Notes: generated by a model from the sequence alone, not told the origin. Counted from the first letter of the stretch, positions 33,285 through 42,222 are shown. The stretch: 64,000 nucleotides of DNA from CAZPMC01 sp964587755 (GCA_964587755.1 CAZPMC010000004.1:30719-94718), one strand, 5' to 3'. Numbers and translations are program-made.

Positions 33285-34379
33285 TCAAACATTAAATCTG
33301 AAAAGAGTAACATCTCCGTCCTGCATGACATAATCCTTGCCTTCTGAACGCACAAGGCCCATTTCCCGTGCTGCATTATAGGAACCACATTTTATGAGAT
33401 CGTCATAGGATACAATTTCAGCTCTTATGAAGCCTCTCTCCATGTCGCTATGAATTTTGCCTGCTGCTTTTGGGGCTTTTGTACCCTTCACTATGGTCCA
33501 CGCTCTGACCTCAGGCTTACCTGCAGTCAGGAAACTGATGAGTCCGAGTAATTTATAGCTGACCTTTATCAAACGGTCAAGTCCTGATTCCTTCAAACCA
33601 AGCTCTTCAATAAATTCTACTTTTTCTCCCTCATCCAGCTGGGCAATTTCTTCTTCAATTTTTGCGCATATTACAAGCACCTCGGAGCCTTCTGCTCTTG
33701 CTATAGATTGAAGCTTTGCAACATAGGGGTTGGCGTCTTGGCTTAATAGGTCATCCTCGGAAACATTAGCGGCATATAGTACAGGCTTTGAGCTCAATAA
33801 GAACAGCTGCTCTACTAACAGCTTCTCATGGTCGGTAAATGTCATTGCCCTGACAGGAGTACCGGCTTCAAGTGCTTTTTTTATTCTCTCGTAAAGCTCT
33901 AACTCTGCAATAAATTTCTTCTCACCTGATTTGCTCATTTTGCGGGTCTTATCAATACGCTTCTCAAGCATCTCAAGATCAGCAAAAATCAATTCTATAT
34001 TGATTGTTTCAATGTCACGCTCAGGGTCAACGGAGCCCTCTACATGAACGATATTGCTGTCATCAAAACACCTTACAACGTGGATAATGGCATCAACTTC
34101 TCGAATATGTGACAAGAACTTGTTCCCAAGACCTTCACCTCTGCTGGCCCCCTTCACAAGTCCGGCTATATCGACGAATTCGACTGTGGTATTTGTAACT
34201 TTATCAGGGTTATACATCTGTGCCAGTTTATTGAGCCGTTCATCGGGTACAGGAACAATTCCGACGTTTGGTTCTATTGTGCAAAAAGGGTAGTTAGCGC
34301 TTTCAGCTCCTGCCTTTGTGATAGCATTAAAAAGTGTACTTTTACCAACGTTTGGTAAGCCTACTATACCTAGATTCAT
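33285..34379 (-). CDS. ychF: Redox-regulated ATPase YchF (Obg family)
   Basis: A 364-residue TRAFAC-class P-loop protein: G1 GLPNVGKSTLFNA, G3 DIAGLVKGASRGEGLGNKFL, a G4 replaced by ANVSEDD (the non-NKxD form that explains ATP over GTP preference), a coiled coil in the middle, and the C-terminal TGS-like domain (TAGKPEVRAWTIVKG, IHSDMERGFIRAEIV). It binds ribosomes and affects translation and stress responses. The ATG at 34379 gives the normal MNLGIVGLPN start; an earlier in-frame ATG at 34445 is less likely. Confidence 0.96.
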   Translation of the reverse strand: MNLGIVGLPNVGKSTLFNAITKAGAESANYPFCTIEPNVGIVPVPDERLNKLAQMYNPDKVTNTTVEFVDIAGLVKGASRGEGLGNKFLSHIREVDAIIHVVRCFDDSNIVHVEGSVDPERDIETINIELIFADLEMLEKRIDKTRKMSKSGEKKFIAELELYERIKKALEAGTPVRAMTFTDHEKLLVEQLFLLSSKPVLYAANVSEDDLLSQDANPYVAKLQSIARAEGSEVLVICAKIEEEIAQLDEGEKVEFIEELGLKESGLDRLIKVSYKLLGLISFLTAGKPEVRAWTIVKGTKAPKAAGKIHSDMERGFIRAEIVSYDDLIKCGSYNAAREMGLVRSEGKDYVMQDGDVTLFRFNV

Positions 34380-34489
34380 GGATGTCAAACCTTCTTTTCT
34401 TACTAATTTTACAACGTGTAAATTATATCCGATAGGTTTAATCAATGCAACCTTAACAAATTATTTTATTTTTGTTTACATCTTAAATG

Positions 34490-34518
34490 TTGTTGCTGTA
34501 AATTGTAAATGTTATGAT
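34490..34518 (+). promoter_or_regulatory. Promoter of the two-component operon
   Basis: TTGTTG (34490-34495), 17-base spacer, TATGAT (34513-34518). The spacer holds a tandem TGTAAAT repeat (34498-34511), a possible response-regulator site. Confidence 0.55.
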
Positions 34519-34552
34519 AGTATGGGAATAGCAATGAGGGGAGGATAATAGT

Positions 34553-35239
34553 ATGAATGGGAAAACTAAAATACTGGTCATTGATGATGACGTAAATATA
34601 TGTGAGCTCATAAGGCTTTATTTGGAGAAGGAAGGCTATGAGGTTAAGACTGTATACAATGGCAAAGGTGGAATTGAGGCTTTTGGGGAGTATACTCCCA
34701 GTGTTGTTATTCTGGATATAATGTTGCCTGGTATTGATGGCTGGCAGGTTTGCAGGGAGATAAGAAAGGTGAGTAATATACCCATTATTATGCTCACAGC
34801 AAAGGGAGAAACATTTGATAAAGTGCTGGGGCTAGAGCTGGGTGCGGACGACTATATGGTCAAGCCCTTTGAACCTAAAGAATTGGTTGCAAGAGTAAAG
34901 GCCGTGCTCAGAAGATATGAGCATAAGGACTATAACGTTGAAGAGATTGTTTTTCCCAATTTAGTCATTAATCGCTCCAACTATGTTGTTAAGCTAAACG
35001 GAAAAGAGCTTGAAATGCCACCTAAGGAGCTGGAGCTGCTCTACTTTTTGGCATCAAATCCAAACAAGGTTTTTACCAGGGAGCAGCTTTTAGAACGTGT
35101 ATGGGGCTTTGATTTTTATGGGGATACCAGAACTGTGGATGTTCATGTAAAAAGACTCAGGGAAAAAATAGACATCCCAAACCAAGTCTGGCAGCTAAAG
35201 ACTGTATGGGGAGTAGGTTACAAATTTGAGGTAAAATAA
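34553..35239 (+). CDS. Response regulator, OmpR/PhoB family
   Basis: 228 residues. The receiver domain has the acidic pocket IDDD, phospho-acceptor D in VVILDIMLPGIDGW (about residue 54), the switch threonine in IIMLTAKGE and lysine in YMVKPFEP. The C-terminal winged-helix DNA-binding domain has LEMPPKELELLYFLASNPNKVFTREQLLERVWG and DVHVKRLREKI. Its stop codon overlaps the ATG of the kinase gene, so the two form one unit. The signal is unknown. Confidence 0.96.
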   Translation: MNGKTKILVIDDDVNICELIRLYLEKEGYEVKTVYNGKGGIEAFGEYTPSVVILDIMLPGIDGWQVCREIRKVSNIPIIMLTAKGETFDKVLGLELGADDYMVKPFEPKELVARVKAVLRRYEHKDYNVEEIVFPNLVINRSNYVVKLNGKELEMPPKELELLYFLASNPNKVFTREQLLERVWGFDFYGDTRTVDVHVKRLREKIDIPNQVWQLKTVWGVGYKFEVK

Positions 35240-36759
35240 TGTTTAAAACGATTTTCTCAAAGATGATTTCTGTTTTTATAATCATTTTTATTGTAGCATT
35301 TACCATTACCGGGTTTATGCTCAGTTATTTTTTGAACGGATATATAACTGATGAAAGAGCTCAACTGCTCGAATCAACTAGTGTTAAGGTAAATGATGTA
35401 TTCAATGTGTTTTTGGGGAATATGGATCCTTCAAATGTGTTATACAATCGGATTGTGGAAAAATACTTAACAGATATGCTCACTCTCTTTGGCAATTATA
35501 CTAATTCACTTATATGGATTGTTGATGATTCTGGGTATATTTTCCGTTCAAATATAGCCATGCCTCAGCAGATAGTTGATAAATACGCAGATAGTACAGG
35601 CTATATTAAGATTCCGGAGGAAAAGCAGTTCTCAAAGCTTATTTCAGAAGAGACTTCAGTAAGCAGTATTGGAGATTTCAATGGATTTTTTAAAAATAGT
35701 TCTTTTCAGGAAGCAGGTGACCTGTGGCTTACAGTAGGAAGGTCATTTAAATATGAGCACACAAGTGGCGATAATTTCATGGTGATAATCTATCTTCACA
35801 CACCTGTCAATGAGCTTAAACAAGCACGTTACGCTGTGTTTAAGTATTTTTTAATATCGGCTGGTGCTGCTGTTGTTATAGCATTTGTTTTAGTATACAT
35901 TTTTTCACTCAGGCTTTCTAATCCACTAAAGCAAATAAAAAATGCTGCAGGGAGGATTGCAAACGGTGAATTTGAGAAAAGGCTTAGTATTAAATCAAAG
36001 GATGAAATAGGGGAGCTGGCCAAAACATTTAATCAAATGGCGTTGGCGTTACAAAATATTGAGGAGATGCGAAGAGGCTTTATTGCAAATGTATCCCATG
36101 AATTACGCACACCTATGACATCAATCAGGGGATTTATTGAGGGAATTCTTGATGGCACAATACCATCTGAAAATCACAGGCATTATCTTTCAATTGTGCG
36201 TGATGAGACTAACCGCTTAAACCGTTTGGTTAATGATTTGCTGGATCTTGCAAAAATGGAGTCGGGAGAAATGGAGCTTAATGTTACCGACTTTAACATT
36301 AACGAGCTTGTCAGACAATGTGTCATTAAGCTTGAGACCTTTTTGATTGAAAAGGGACTGACTGTAGATGCGGATTTTGAAGAAGATAGCATTTTAGTAA
36401 CAGCCGATAGGGATGCTATTGAGCGTGTGCTTTACAACCTTATCCACAATGCCATTAAGTTTACGCCTGAAGGGGGAAATATAAAATTAACTACTCGCAA
36501 GCAGAAGGGTGTAGTTAATGTAACTGTTAAGGACAATGGCATTGGTATTGATGTGGATCAAATTGATATGATTTGGGACAGATTTTATAAGACGGACAAG
36601 TCAAGGAGCAGGGATAAGACAGGAACCGGACTGGGGCTTGCCATCGTGCGCAATATTATTAATGAGCACGGGCAAAAAATCTGGATTAACAGTAAAGTCG
36701 GAGAAGGGACAGCCTTTTGCTTTACATTGCAGGAAGCTGTTAATAAAGCCGGGGAATGA
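35239..36759 (+). CDS. Sensor histidine kinase
   Basis: 506 residues. Two membrane segments (about 9-30 and 205-230) flank an extracellular sensor domain of about 170 residues. A HAMP domain (RLSNPLKQIKNAAGRIANGEFE) is followed by the HisKA phospho-acceptor FIANVSHELRTPMTSIRGF (His about residue 288) and the ATPase with the N box LYNLIHNAIKFTPEGG, G1 DNGIGID and G2 GTGLGLAI. It pairs with the response regulator just upstream. The architecture is that of WalK/PhoR/ResE-type kinases without a PAS domain. Confidence 0.95.
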   Translation: MFKTIFSKMISVFIIIFIVAFTITGFMLSYFLNGYITDERAQLLESTSVKVNDVFNVFLGNMDPSNVLYNRIVEKYLTDMLTLFGNYTNSLIWIVDDSGYIFRSNIAMPQQIVDKYADSTGYIKIPEEKQFSKLISEETSVSSIGDFNGFFKNSSFQEAGDLWLTVGRSFKYEHTSGDNFMVIIYLHTPVNELKQARYAVFKYFLISAGAAVVIAFVLVYIFSLRLSNPLKQIKNAAGRIANGEFEKRLSIKSKDEIGELAKTFNQMALALQNIEEMRRGFIANVSHELRTPMTSIRGFIEGILDGTIPSENHRHYLSIVRDETNRLNRLVNDLLDLAKMESGEMELNVTDFNINELVRQCVIKLETFLIEKGLTVDADFEEDSILVTADRDAIERVLYNLIHNAIKFTPEGGNIKLTTRKQKGVVNVTVKDNGIGIDVDQIDMIWDRFYKTDKSRSRDKTGTGLGLAIVRNIINEHGQKIWINSKVGEGTAFCFTLQEAVNKAGE

Positions 36760-36836
36760 AATGATAATGTTAACAAATTATTCATAGATATTTCAAATAG
36801 TTTAATTAGAATATTGATAAATAGGAGGGTTAGAAT

Positions 36837-38153
36837 ATGGATGATATGATTAATATGAACAATGAAAATAACGAAAATACGGACGGGGAGTCAAAGGCTG
36901 GAACCGAACTACAGCCGAGAACCCAATCGTATTACTCTGAGAACATAAAAAAGACAAAGTCAAGAAAAATAGGAGCAGGTCATTTGATTTTGATTGCATT
37001 AATCAGCTCAATTCTAGGAGCGGGGCTGATGTTTTCAGCAACTACTTTTTTAGCGCCTGTTATCCAGCCTGCGGTTAATAATTTACTTGGAATACAACCT
37101 CCTGCAACTGAAGTTGCAGTAAATGATAACGGCATATACAAAAAGGTTGAAATAACTAAATCAACATCTCCGGTGGAAGCTATTTCAGAGAAGGTTAGTC
37201 CTTCAATCGTAGGAATTCAGGTTACTGCAAAGTACAGGTTATCCAACCCATTTTTCGACATATCAAGAGACGGTGTAGGAGAGGGCTCTGGAATTATTAT
37301 CAGGGAAGACGGTTATATATTGACTAACAATCACGTTATTGAAAATGCTCTTGAAGCCAATTCCAACAGACTTGGAGAAGGCTCAAAAATTGAAGTTGTC
37401 CTGCCAAGTGATATTGAGAAAAAATACATTGCAGAAATTGTTGGAAGAGACGCAAAGACCGATATTGCAGTGCTTAAAATCAATGCTACGAATTTACCTG
37501 TAGCAGAGTTTGGAGATTCTGATAAGGTCAAACCGGGAGAGCTTGCAGTTGCAATAGGAAATCCTGGCGGATTGGATTATATGGGCTCAGTAACAGCAGG
37601 CATTATTAGTGGAATTAACAGATCAATAGTAATGGACAATGGACAGAGGCTTGAGCTTATTCAGACTGATGCGGCAATAAACCCAGGTAACAGCGGAGGC
37701 GCATTAGTTAACTCCCAAGGCTATGTAATAGGGGTCAATACTGTGAAAATAGCAGCATCCGGATATGAGGGGCTTGGCTTTGCAATACCTATTAACAAAG
37801 CAAACGAAATAGCTACAAGCTTGATTGAACATAAATATGTAAAGGGCAGACCTCATCTTGGAGTATACATTGATCAGACATTTACACAAGAGGAAGCAAA
37901 AAGAGCAGATGTGCCGGCAGGGCTTCTTGTAGACAGTGTTATGCCTTTTAGTGCAGCTTACAAAGCTGGAATACAAAGGGGAGATATTATAACGGAATTT
38001 GATGGTAAGCGGGTAACTACTTTTAAGGAGCTGGAGGATCAGAAGAATACTCATAAGCCCGGGGATTCTATAGAAGTAAAGGTTTACAGATACCAGGACA
38101 ATAAAACACATACACTGACGGTTATTCTCGATGAGGAGAAAAATATCGATTAG
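36837..38153 (+). CDS. S1C trypsin-like serine protease with PDZ domain (HtrA/DegP family)
   Basis: A 438-residue protease anchored by one membrane segment (about residues 45-70), so the catalytic part is outside the cell. The triad is visible: His in ILTNNHVIE, Asp in DAKTDIAVLKI, Ser in INPGNSGGALVN. A PDZ domain follows (LLVDSVMPFSAAYKAGIQRGDIITEFDGKRVT). It degrades or refolds damaged envelope proteins. It stands 77 bases after the two-component genes and may belong to their regulon. AGGAGG precedes the ATG; a terminator lies at 38194. Confidence 0.95.
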   Translation: MDDMINMNNENNENTDGESKAGTELQPRTQSYYSENIKKTKSRKIGAGHLILIALISSILGAGLMFSATTFLAPVIQPAVNNLLGIQPPATEVAVNDNGIYKKVEITKSTSPVEAISEKVSPSIVGIQVTAKYRLSNPFFDISRDGVGEGSGIIIREDGYILTNNHVIENALEANSNRLGEGSKIEVVLPSDIEKKYIAEIVGRDAKTDIAVLKINATNLPVAEFGDSDKVKPGELAVAIGNPGGLDYMGSVTAGIISGINRSIVMDNGQRLELIQTDAAINPGNSGGALVNSQGYVIGVNTVKIAASGYEGLGFAIPINKANEIATSLIEHKYVKGRPHLGVYIDQTFTQEEAKRADVPAGLLVDSVMPFSAAYKAGIQRGDIITEFDGKRVTTFKELEDQKNTHKPGDSIEVKVYRYQDNKTHTLTVILDEEKNID

Positions 38154-38193
38154 TCCAGGATTTCAATATACGTTAATTGGTAAGCTATAAATC

Positions 38194-38230
38194 CGGTGAA
38201 TGACTGTAAAAGGTTGTTCACCGAATTTTT
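38194..38230 (+). terminator. Probable terminator after the HtrA-like gene
   Basis: CGGTGAA (38194-38200) pairs with TTCACCG (38217-38223), extended by GAC/GTT pairs, and is followed by AATTTTT. Confidence 0.65.
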
Positions 38231-38402
38231 ATGCTTAACAGGCGGGGTAGCTGCGTAAGAGCAGGCAGTTTCGTGTAACGGTATAATGTGGGACACAGAC
38301 TATAAGAAGTAAGCCTCGCTAAAATGTAAGCTGATGGATTTGCATGTCCCCGTGGCATATCGCAAGATACATGGAAATAGTATAGTACAGGGGGTATCGG
38401 CG

Positions 38403-39173
38403 ATGAAAATAGTATTTATAAAAAGGTCTAAGGCGCTTTTATATTTTTTTGTATTTTTAGTATTAATTGCTTTAATAATTTCTTTTGGAAGAAAGAACAC
38501 ACCATTTTCAGGGGTTTTCTCAGCAAATAGAGAAATACCGATATACAGAGTTGAGGATTTAAATAAAACAGCAGCCATAACGTTTGATTGTGCATGGGGT
38601 GCAGATGATATAGAACAGATACTTTCAACCCTTAAGCAGGCAGATGTTAAGGCAACTTTTTTTATTGTCGGGCAATGGGCTGAAAAGTATCCGGAGGCTG
38701 TAAAAATGATATCAGAAGATGGCCACGATGTTGGAAATCATTCATATTCCCATTTAAGAATGGGGGTTCTGGGAAATGATAGAATAAACAACGAAATAAA
38801 ACAATGCAATGATATTTTGGAAAGCCTAACACAAAAGAAGTGTGATCTTTTTAGGGCACCATACGGTGATTATAACAATTCTGTTTTGTCTGAGGCAAAA
38901 AAGCAGGGATGCTTTACTATTCAATGGAACGTTGATTCTTTGGATTGGAAGCCCGGTATCAGTGAGGAGAATATAATGGAGAGAATTAGGTCAAGAATAG
39001 TCCCAGGATCAATTATACTTTTTCATAACGATACTCCCCATACAGCAAAGCTCTTACCCGGTATTATCTCGGAGTTAAAGAATTCAGGGTATAATTTGGT
39101 GCCAGTTTCACAGCTTATATTGAGGGATAACTATTATATTGATCACGATGGTTGTCAGAAAAAAACCACATAA
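38403..39173 (+). CDS. Polysaccharide deacetylase, sporulation PdaB-like
   Basis: About 256 residues with one N-terminal membrane segment (about residues 10-28) and a NodB domain. Motif 1 is AITFDCAWGADD, with the second Asp of TFDD replaced, as in the PdaB type. Motif 2 is HSYSHLRM; later motifs are LFRAPYGDYN and the final IILFHND. PdaB-type proteins act on peptidoglycan during spore maturation. I use the ATG at 38403 (GGGGG upstream) rather than an in-frame ATG at 38334. The gene stands alone. Confidence 0.87.
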   Translation: MKIVFIKRSKALLYFFVFLVLIALIISFGRKNTPFSGVFSANREIPIYRVEDLNKTAAITFDCAWGADDIEQILSTLKQADVKATFFIVGQWAEKYPEAVKMISEDGHDVGNHSYSHLRMGVLGNDRINNEIKQCNDILESLTQKKCDLFRAPYGDYNNSVLSEAKKQGCFTIQWNVDSLDWKPGISEENIMERIRSRIVPGSIILFHNDTPHTAKLLPGIISELKNSGYNLVPVSQLILRDNYYIDHDGCQKKTT

Positions 39174-39184
39174 AACAAGTAAAA

Positions 39185-39209
39185 AAAGCACATCATAGGA
39201 ATGTGCTTT
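39185..39209 (-). terminator. Terminator-like hairpin oriented for the minus strand
   Basis: AAAGCACAT (39185-39193) pairs with ATGTGCTTT (39201-39209), loop of 7. On the minus strand the stem ends in a run of seven Ts; on the + strand no T-run follows. No minus-strand gene ends here. Confidence 0.45.
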
Positions 39210-39243
39210 CAATGGGATTTATATGCGGGAAGAGGATTAGCAG

Positions 39244-39906
39244 ATGATTATTGCTGGAATTATAGGCGGCGAAGGGAAAGTAGAAACTGCTAAAATCATC
39301 AATTCAATATTTGCTGCAAAAGGCAAGAAGGTGAATATAATTGATTCATCCAGCTTGTTAAGCCTCGATGGGAAAAGGCTAAAGGGATATATTAATGAAC
39401 TGGAGAAAAATGATACTGATTTGCTGATATTGAAAGCTACCGCCTCGGATGCAGAAAAGGGACTTTTCGATGGAGTACAATTTGATTTTGTCCTCTACAC
39501 GGACAGAGCAGAAGTGGCCGCGGATACTGAAATTTTAGCTCGCTCCTCGAATATAGGACGAGTATTTTCACTAATGGATGAAAAGGGAATTGCTATCGTA
39601 AATATTGACGATAGCGACATTATTCAGATGCTTACGGATATGAAGTACAGGTTTGTTACTTATGGATTTAATGATAAAGCCAGTATTACAACCTCAAGTA
39701 TTGGTGATTCTGTTTTTAAAGATGGCTTTATATGCTGTCTCCAACAGGAAATATCAACACAAAACGGGAAAATAATTGAGCCGCAGGAATATAAACTAAA
39801 GCTTAAAGAAAGTGAATTTGACAGTAATAGTGTTCTTGCAGCAGCATCATTCGCCATAATAAATGATGTTGATCTGAATAATTTCGGTGAAAATCCTTCT
39901 ATGTAA
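39244..39906 (+). CDS. Mur-ligase-like protein with a degenerate P-loop
   Basis: 220 residues resembling the central ATPase domain of MurE-type ligases: an N-terminal strand and loop GIIGGEGKVETAKIINSIF where an active ligase has G-T-x-G-K-T/S, then a pattern like IAIVNIDDSD...YRFVTYGFNDKASIT, matching the ligase stretch 'INxDD...TYG'. The P-loop threonine/serine is absent, as are the N-terminal UDP-binding and C-terminal amino-acid domains. It could be a regulatory or binding paralogue. The ATG start has only GAGG upstream. Confidence in the gene is good, in the family moderate. Confidence 0.7.
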   Translation: MIIAGIIGGEGKVETAKIINSIFAAKGKKVNIIDSSSLLSLDGKRLKGYINELEKNDTDLLILKATASDAEKGLFDGVQFDFVLYTDRAEVAADTEILARSSNIGRVFSLMDEKGIAIVNIDDSDIIQMLTDMKYRFVTYGFNDKASITTSSIGDSVFKDGFICCLQQEISTQNGKIIEPQEYKLKLKESEFDSNSVLAAASFAIINDVDLNNFGENPSM

Positions 39907-39939
39907 GCAAACATATTCCAAAATATTAATTTCAGGGAT

Positions 39940-39967
39940 TTGCAAGTCGAGAAATATGTAATATAAT
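39940..39967 (+). promoter_or_regulatory. Promoter of the SSB-like gene
   Basis: TTGCAA (39940-39945), 16-base spacer, TATAAT (39962-39967). It implies a 5' untranslated leader of about 160 bases, in which I see no clear known element. Confidence 0.5.
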
Positions 39968-40135
39968 ATAAGATAATGTTAGAAAGATAAGTTTATTTAG
40001 TATCTAAATATTTGATTTCACGGGTCCTGACGATTATAAGGTACTTTTTATTCTAAAACAGGCCATTCGCGAATAAGATACAGTAGATAAATGTGTTCAA
40101 TATACAGATGAACCGTGAGAGGAGAGTGGGATCGG

Positions 40136-40861
40136 ATGGTCGGAAATATAATAGAGAACAATATGGTGACTATTTCCGGTAAAGTTAGTTCAGAGGTAGA
40201 GTTCAGTCATGAAGTTTACGGTGAGGGCTTTTTCAATTTTATGCTTGATGTACCGAGACTCAGTGAATATTATGACAGAATACCGGTTACCATTTCTGAA
40301 AGGCTAGTAAGCAAGGAGAAATTAGAAATAGGGACAATCGTAGAGGTCGAAGGCCAGTTCCGATCTTACAACAGCTATAATAACTCTGGTAACAGGTTAT
40401 TATTGACTGTATTTGCGCGGGATATTATTTTTCTTGAGGATGAGAAGAAAATCAGAAATCCAAACCAAATTTATCTTAACGGCTTTATTTGTAAGAAGCC
40501 CATTTACAGAACAACACCTTTTGGCAGAGAAATCACTGACATACTTCTTGCAGTTAATCGTCCGTATAATAAATCCGATTACATTCCTTGCATAGCATGG
40601 GGAAGAAATGCCAGGTTTTCTGAAAATCTGGTTGTAGGTGACAATATCAGGATTTGGGGCAGAATTCAAAGCAGGGCTTATCAAAAGAAGCTTGAAACAG
40701 GGGATATAATAACAAAAGTAGCATATGAAGTGTCAATTTCCAAAATGGAAGTTGCCGGTGCAGAGCCAGAAGACAAACCTGAGGATGAAAAGGAAGGTAC
40801 ATACAATGATAAAGGTGATTTATGGACAAAAGGGAATGGGCAAGACGAAGACGTTGATTGA
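40136..40861 (+). CDS. SSB-like protein with two OB folds
   Basis: About 241 residues built of two tandem OB-fold segments: residues 8-105 (MVTISGKVSSEVEFSHE, TIVEVEGQFRSYNSY) and 110-210 (YLNGFICKKPIYRTTPFGREITDILLAVNR, VGDNIRIWGRIQSR). An acidic tail (EDKPEDEKE, ending GQDEDVD) follows. The second fold is closest to single-stranded DNA-binding proteins and PriB. The acidic tail fits the SSB pattern of partner binding but lacks the classic DDDIPF end. The ATG at 40136 is preferred over a GTG at 40115. Its 3' end overlaps the next gene by 56 bases. Confidence 0.8.
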   Translation: MVGNIIENNMVTISGKVSSEVEFSHEVYGEGFFNFMLDVPRLSEYYDRIPVTISERLVSKEKLEIGTIVEVEGQFRSYNSYNNSGNRLLLTVFARDIIFLEDEKKIRNPNQIYLNGFICKKPIYRTTPFGREITDILLAVNRPYNKSDYIPCIAWGRNARFSENLVVGDNIRIWGRIQSRAYQKKLETGDIITKVAYEVSISKMEVAGAEPEDKPEDEKEGTYNDKGDLWTKGNGQDEDVD

Positions 40862-41216
40862 TACTGCAAACAAGCTTTCCCAAGAGGCTAGAGGAAATGT
40901 TGTATTTGTAGATTACACATCACAACTTATGTATGATTTAAACAGGGAAATTCGCTTTGTAAACACATCTGATTTTCCATTAACAGGATGTGACAGCTTT
41001 TTCGGGTTTATTTGCGGTATGATTTCCCAAAATTATGATATACAAGTAATTTTTATTGACGGGTTAAACTACATTACCAAACAAAAACCTGTAGAGCTTG
41101 AATCTTTTTTTGACAGTCTGAAGATTCTAGGTCAAAAGTTTGAAGTGGATTTTCATATTACTATCAGCGGCAGCAAAAATGAGATGCCGGATTACCTTAA
41201 AGAATTTATATCTTAA
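40806..41216 (+). CDS. Small P-loop (Walker A) protein, unknown function
   Basis: A 136-residue protein opening with MIKVIYGQKGMGKTKTLID, a good Walker A motif, and with a possible Walker B at VIFIDGLNYI. It starts inside the SSB-like gene in another frame, behind GGAAGG, and overlaps it by 56 bases, so translation of the two should be coupled. The size is that of a minimal nucleotide-binding domain, smaller than RecA or AAA proteins. I do not recognise a named family. With the OB-fold partner a role on single-stranded DNA is possible but is inference only. Confidence 0.75.
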   Translation: MIKVIYGQKGMGKTKTLIDTANKLSQEARGNVVFVDYTSQLMYDLNREIRFVNTSDFPLTGCDSFFGFICGMISQNYDIQVIFIDGLNYITKQKPVELESFFDSLKILGQKFEVDFHITISGSKNEMPDYLKEFIS

Positions 41217-41223
41217 GCTAGAA

Positions 41224-42222
41224 TTATTTTAACTTCTCAAACGATTTTTCCAGCTCTTGTATATTGGACAAGACAATCTCGCCTTTTATATATGTTAGCT
41301 GTTTATTTTCCTGTTCAATGACTTTATCCAGCTCGTACAAGGAAAAGTCCAGCTTATCACTAATTTCTTTCTGCTGTTCATTGAGTGTATTGCGAAACAG
41401 TGCCCAGGACTTCTCTAATTGTTCATTATCTTGCTTTACAATCTCCCAATTCTCATTTTCAGACTCCAATATAATATTGCGGCAATAATATATCATTCGC
41501 TTTTCTTCAGAAGACATTTTTGTTTTATATAGTGAATACAAATCTGCAACATGCGAGAATAACTTGTTTGCAGCAGCCATAACCTTTTTGTTGTCTTTGG
41601 AAACCACACTGGTAGTAAGAGTGTTTAAGGCATTATCAAAGTTATCGATAATTTTTACATCAGCACCCTTTTTTGACACTTCCGGCATGAATGCGTTCCA
41701 TTGGTAATGGAGGTTGTTTATGATGTTGTCAATTTCAGACCATCTGCCAGTGTCCTGCTGCTTGGTATCCTGCTGCTTGGTATCCTGCTGTTTAGTATCC
41801 TGTTGTTTGCCGTCCTGCTGCTTGGTATCCTGCTGTTTGGTATCCTGCTGCTTGGTATCCTGCTGTTTGCCGTCCTGCTGCTTGGTATCCTGCTGTTTAT
41901 TGTCTTGCTTATTTGTGACTTGCTGTTCGGTAACTTGCTGCTGTTCATTCTGATCTTGTGTTTTATCCGAACCTCCTTTATTTTTTGTTTCTCCTTTTCC
42001 TGTTTTGGCAGCTGGACCTCCAAGCGCTTCAAAAAGCGATTCCAGGTTTTCCTCAATCTCTTTTAACAATTTCGGTGCCTTTTCTTCGGACTTTTGTCCC
42101 TGTTCTGATTGCAGTTGTGGTTCATTCTTCTTATTGCCTTTAGAGCATCCCGGCGGAATAAGTATTATTGGAATAATGCATAAAGCCGTGATAGTCTTGA
42201 TTCTTGTTATACTTTTAAACAA
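41224..42222 (-). CDS. Putative lipoprotein with KQQDT repeats
   Basis: 332 residues. The N-terminus (IKTITALCIIPIILIPPGC) looks like a lipoprotein signal with an unusual lipobox (PPGC). A low-complexity linker holds about ten KQQDT/KQQDG pentapeptides (about residues 108-158), encoded by a 15-bp DNA repeat. The C-terminal 170 residues are helical, with coiled-coil tendency (EKSWALFRNTLNEQQKEISDKLD). The repeat is probably a wall-spanning spacer. The start is TTG with AGGAGG. Function unknown. Confidence 0.8.
   Translation of the reverse strand: MFKSITRIKTITALCIIPIILIPPGCSKGNKKNEPQLQSEQGQKSEEKAPKLLKEIEENLESLFEALGGPAAKTGKGETKNKGGSDKTQDQNEQQQVTEQQVTNKQDNKQQDTKQQDGKQQDTKQQDTKQQDTKQQDGKQQDTKQQDTKQQDTKQQDTGRWSEIDNIINNLHYQWNAFMPEVSKKGADVKIIDNFDNALNTLTTSVVSKDNKKVMAAANKLFSHVADLYSLYKTKMSSEEKRMIYYCRNIILESENENWEIVKQDNEQLEKSWALFRNTLNEQQKEISDKLDFSLYELDKVIEQENKQLTYIKGEIVLSNIQELEKSFEKLK
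41750..41944. repeat. 15-bp coding minisatellite
   Basis: Ten close copies of a 15-bp unit (consensus on the + strand GTATCCTGCTGCTTG) run from 41750 to 41899, followed by three degenerate copies to 41944. Units with CCGTCC recur 60 bp apart (41810, 41870), showing duplication of larger blocks. The array encodes KQQDT/KQQDG in the minus-strand lipoprotein. Confidence 0.92.

Noticed and set aside
41750..41944. CRISPR-like array
   Set aside because: The units are contiguous 15-mers without spacers, and they encode an in-frame pentapeptide.
41701..42066. Long Leu/Cys-rich frames on the + strand over the lipoprotein repeat
   Set aside because: They are by-products of the 15-bp repeat, whose length is a multiple of 3 and keeps all frames open. 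The minus-strand frame has a ribosome-binding site and a signal peptide.
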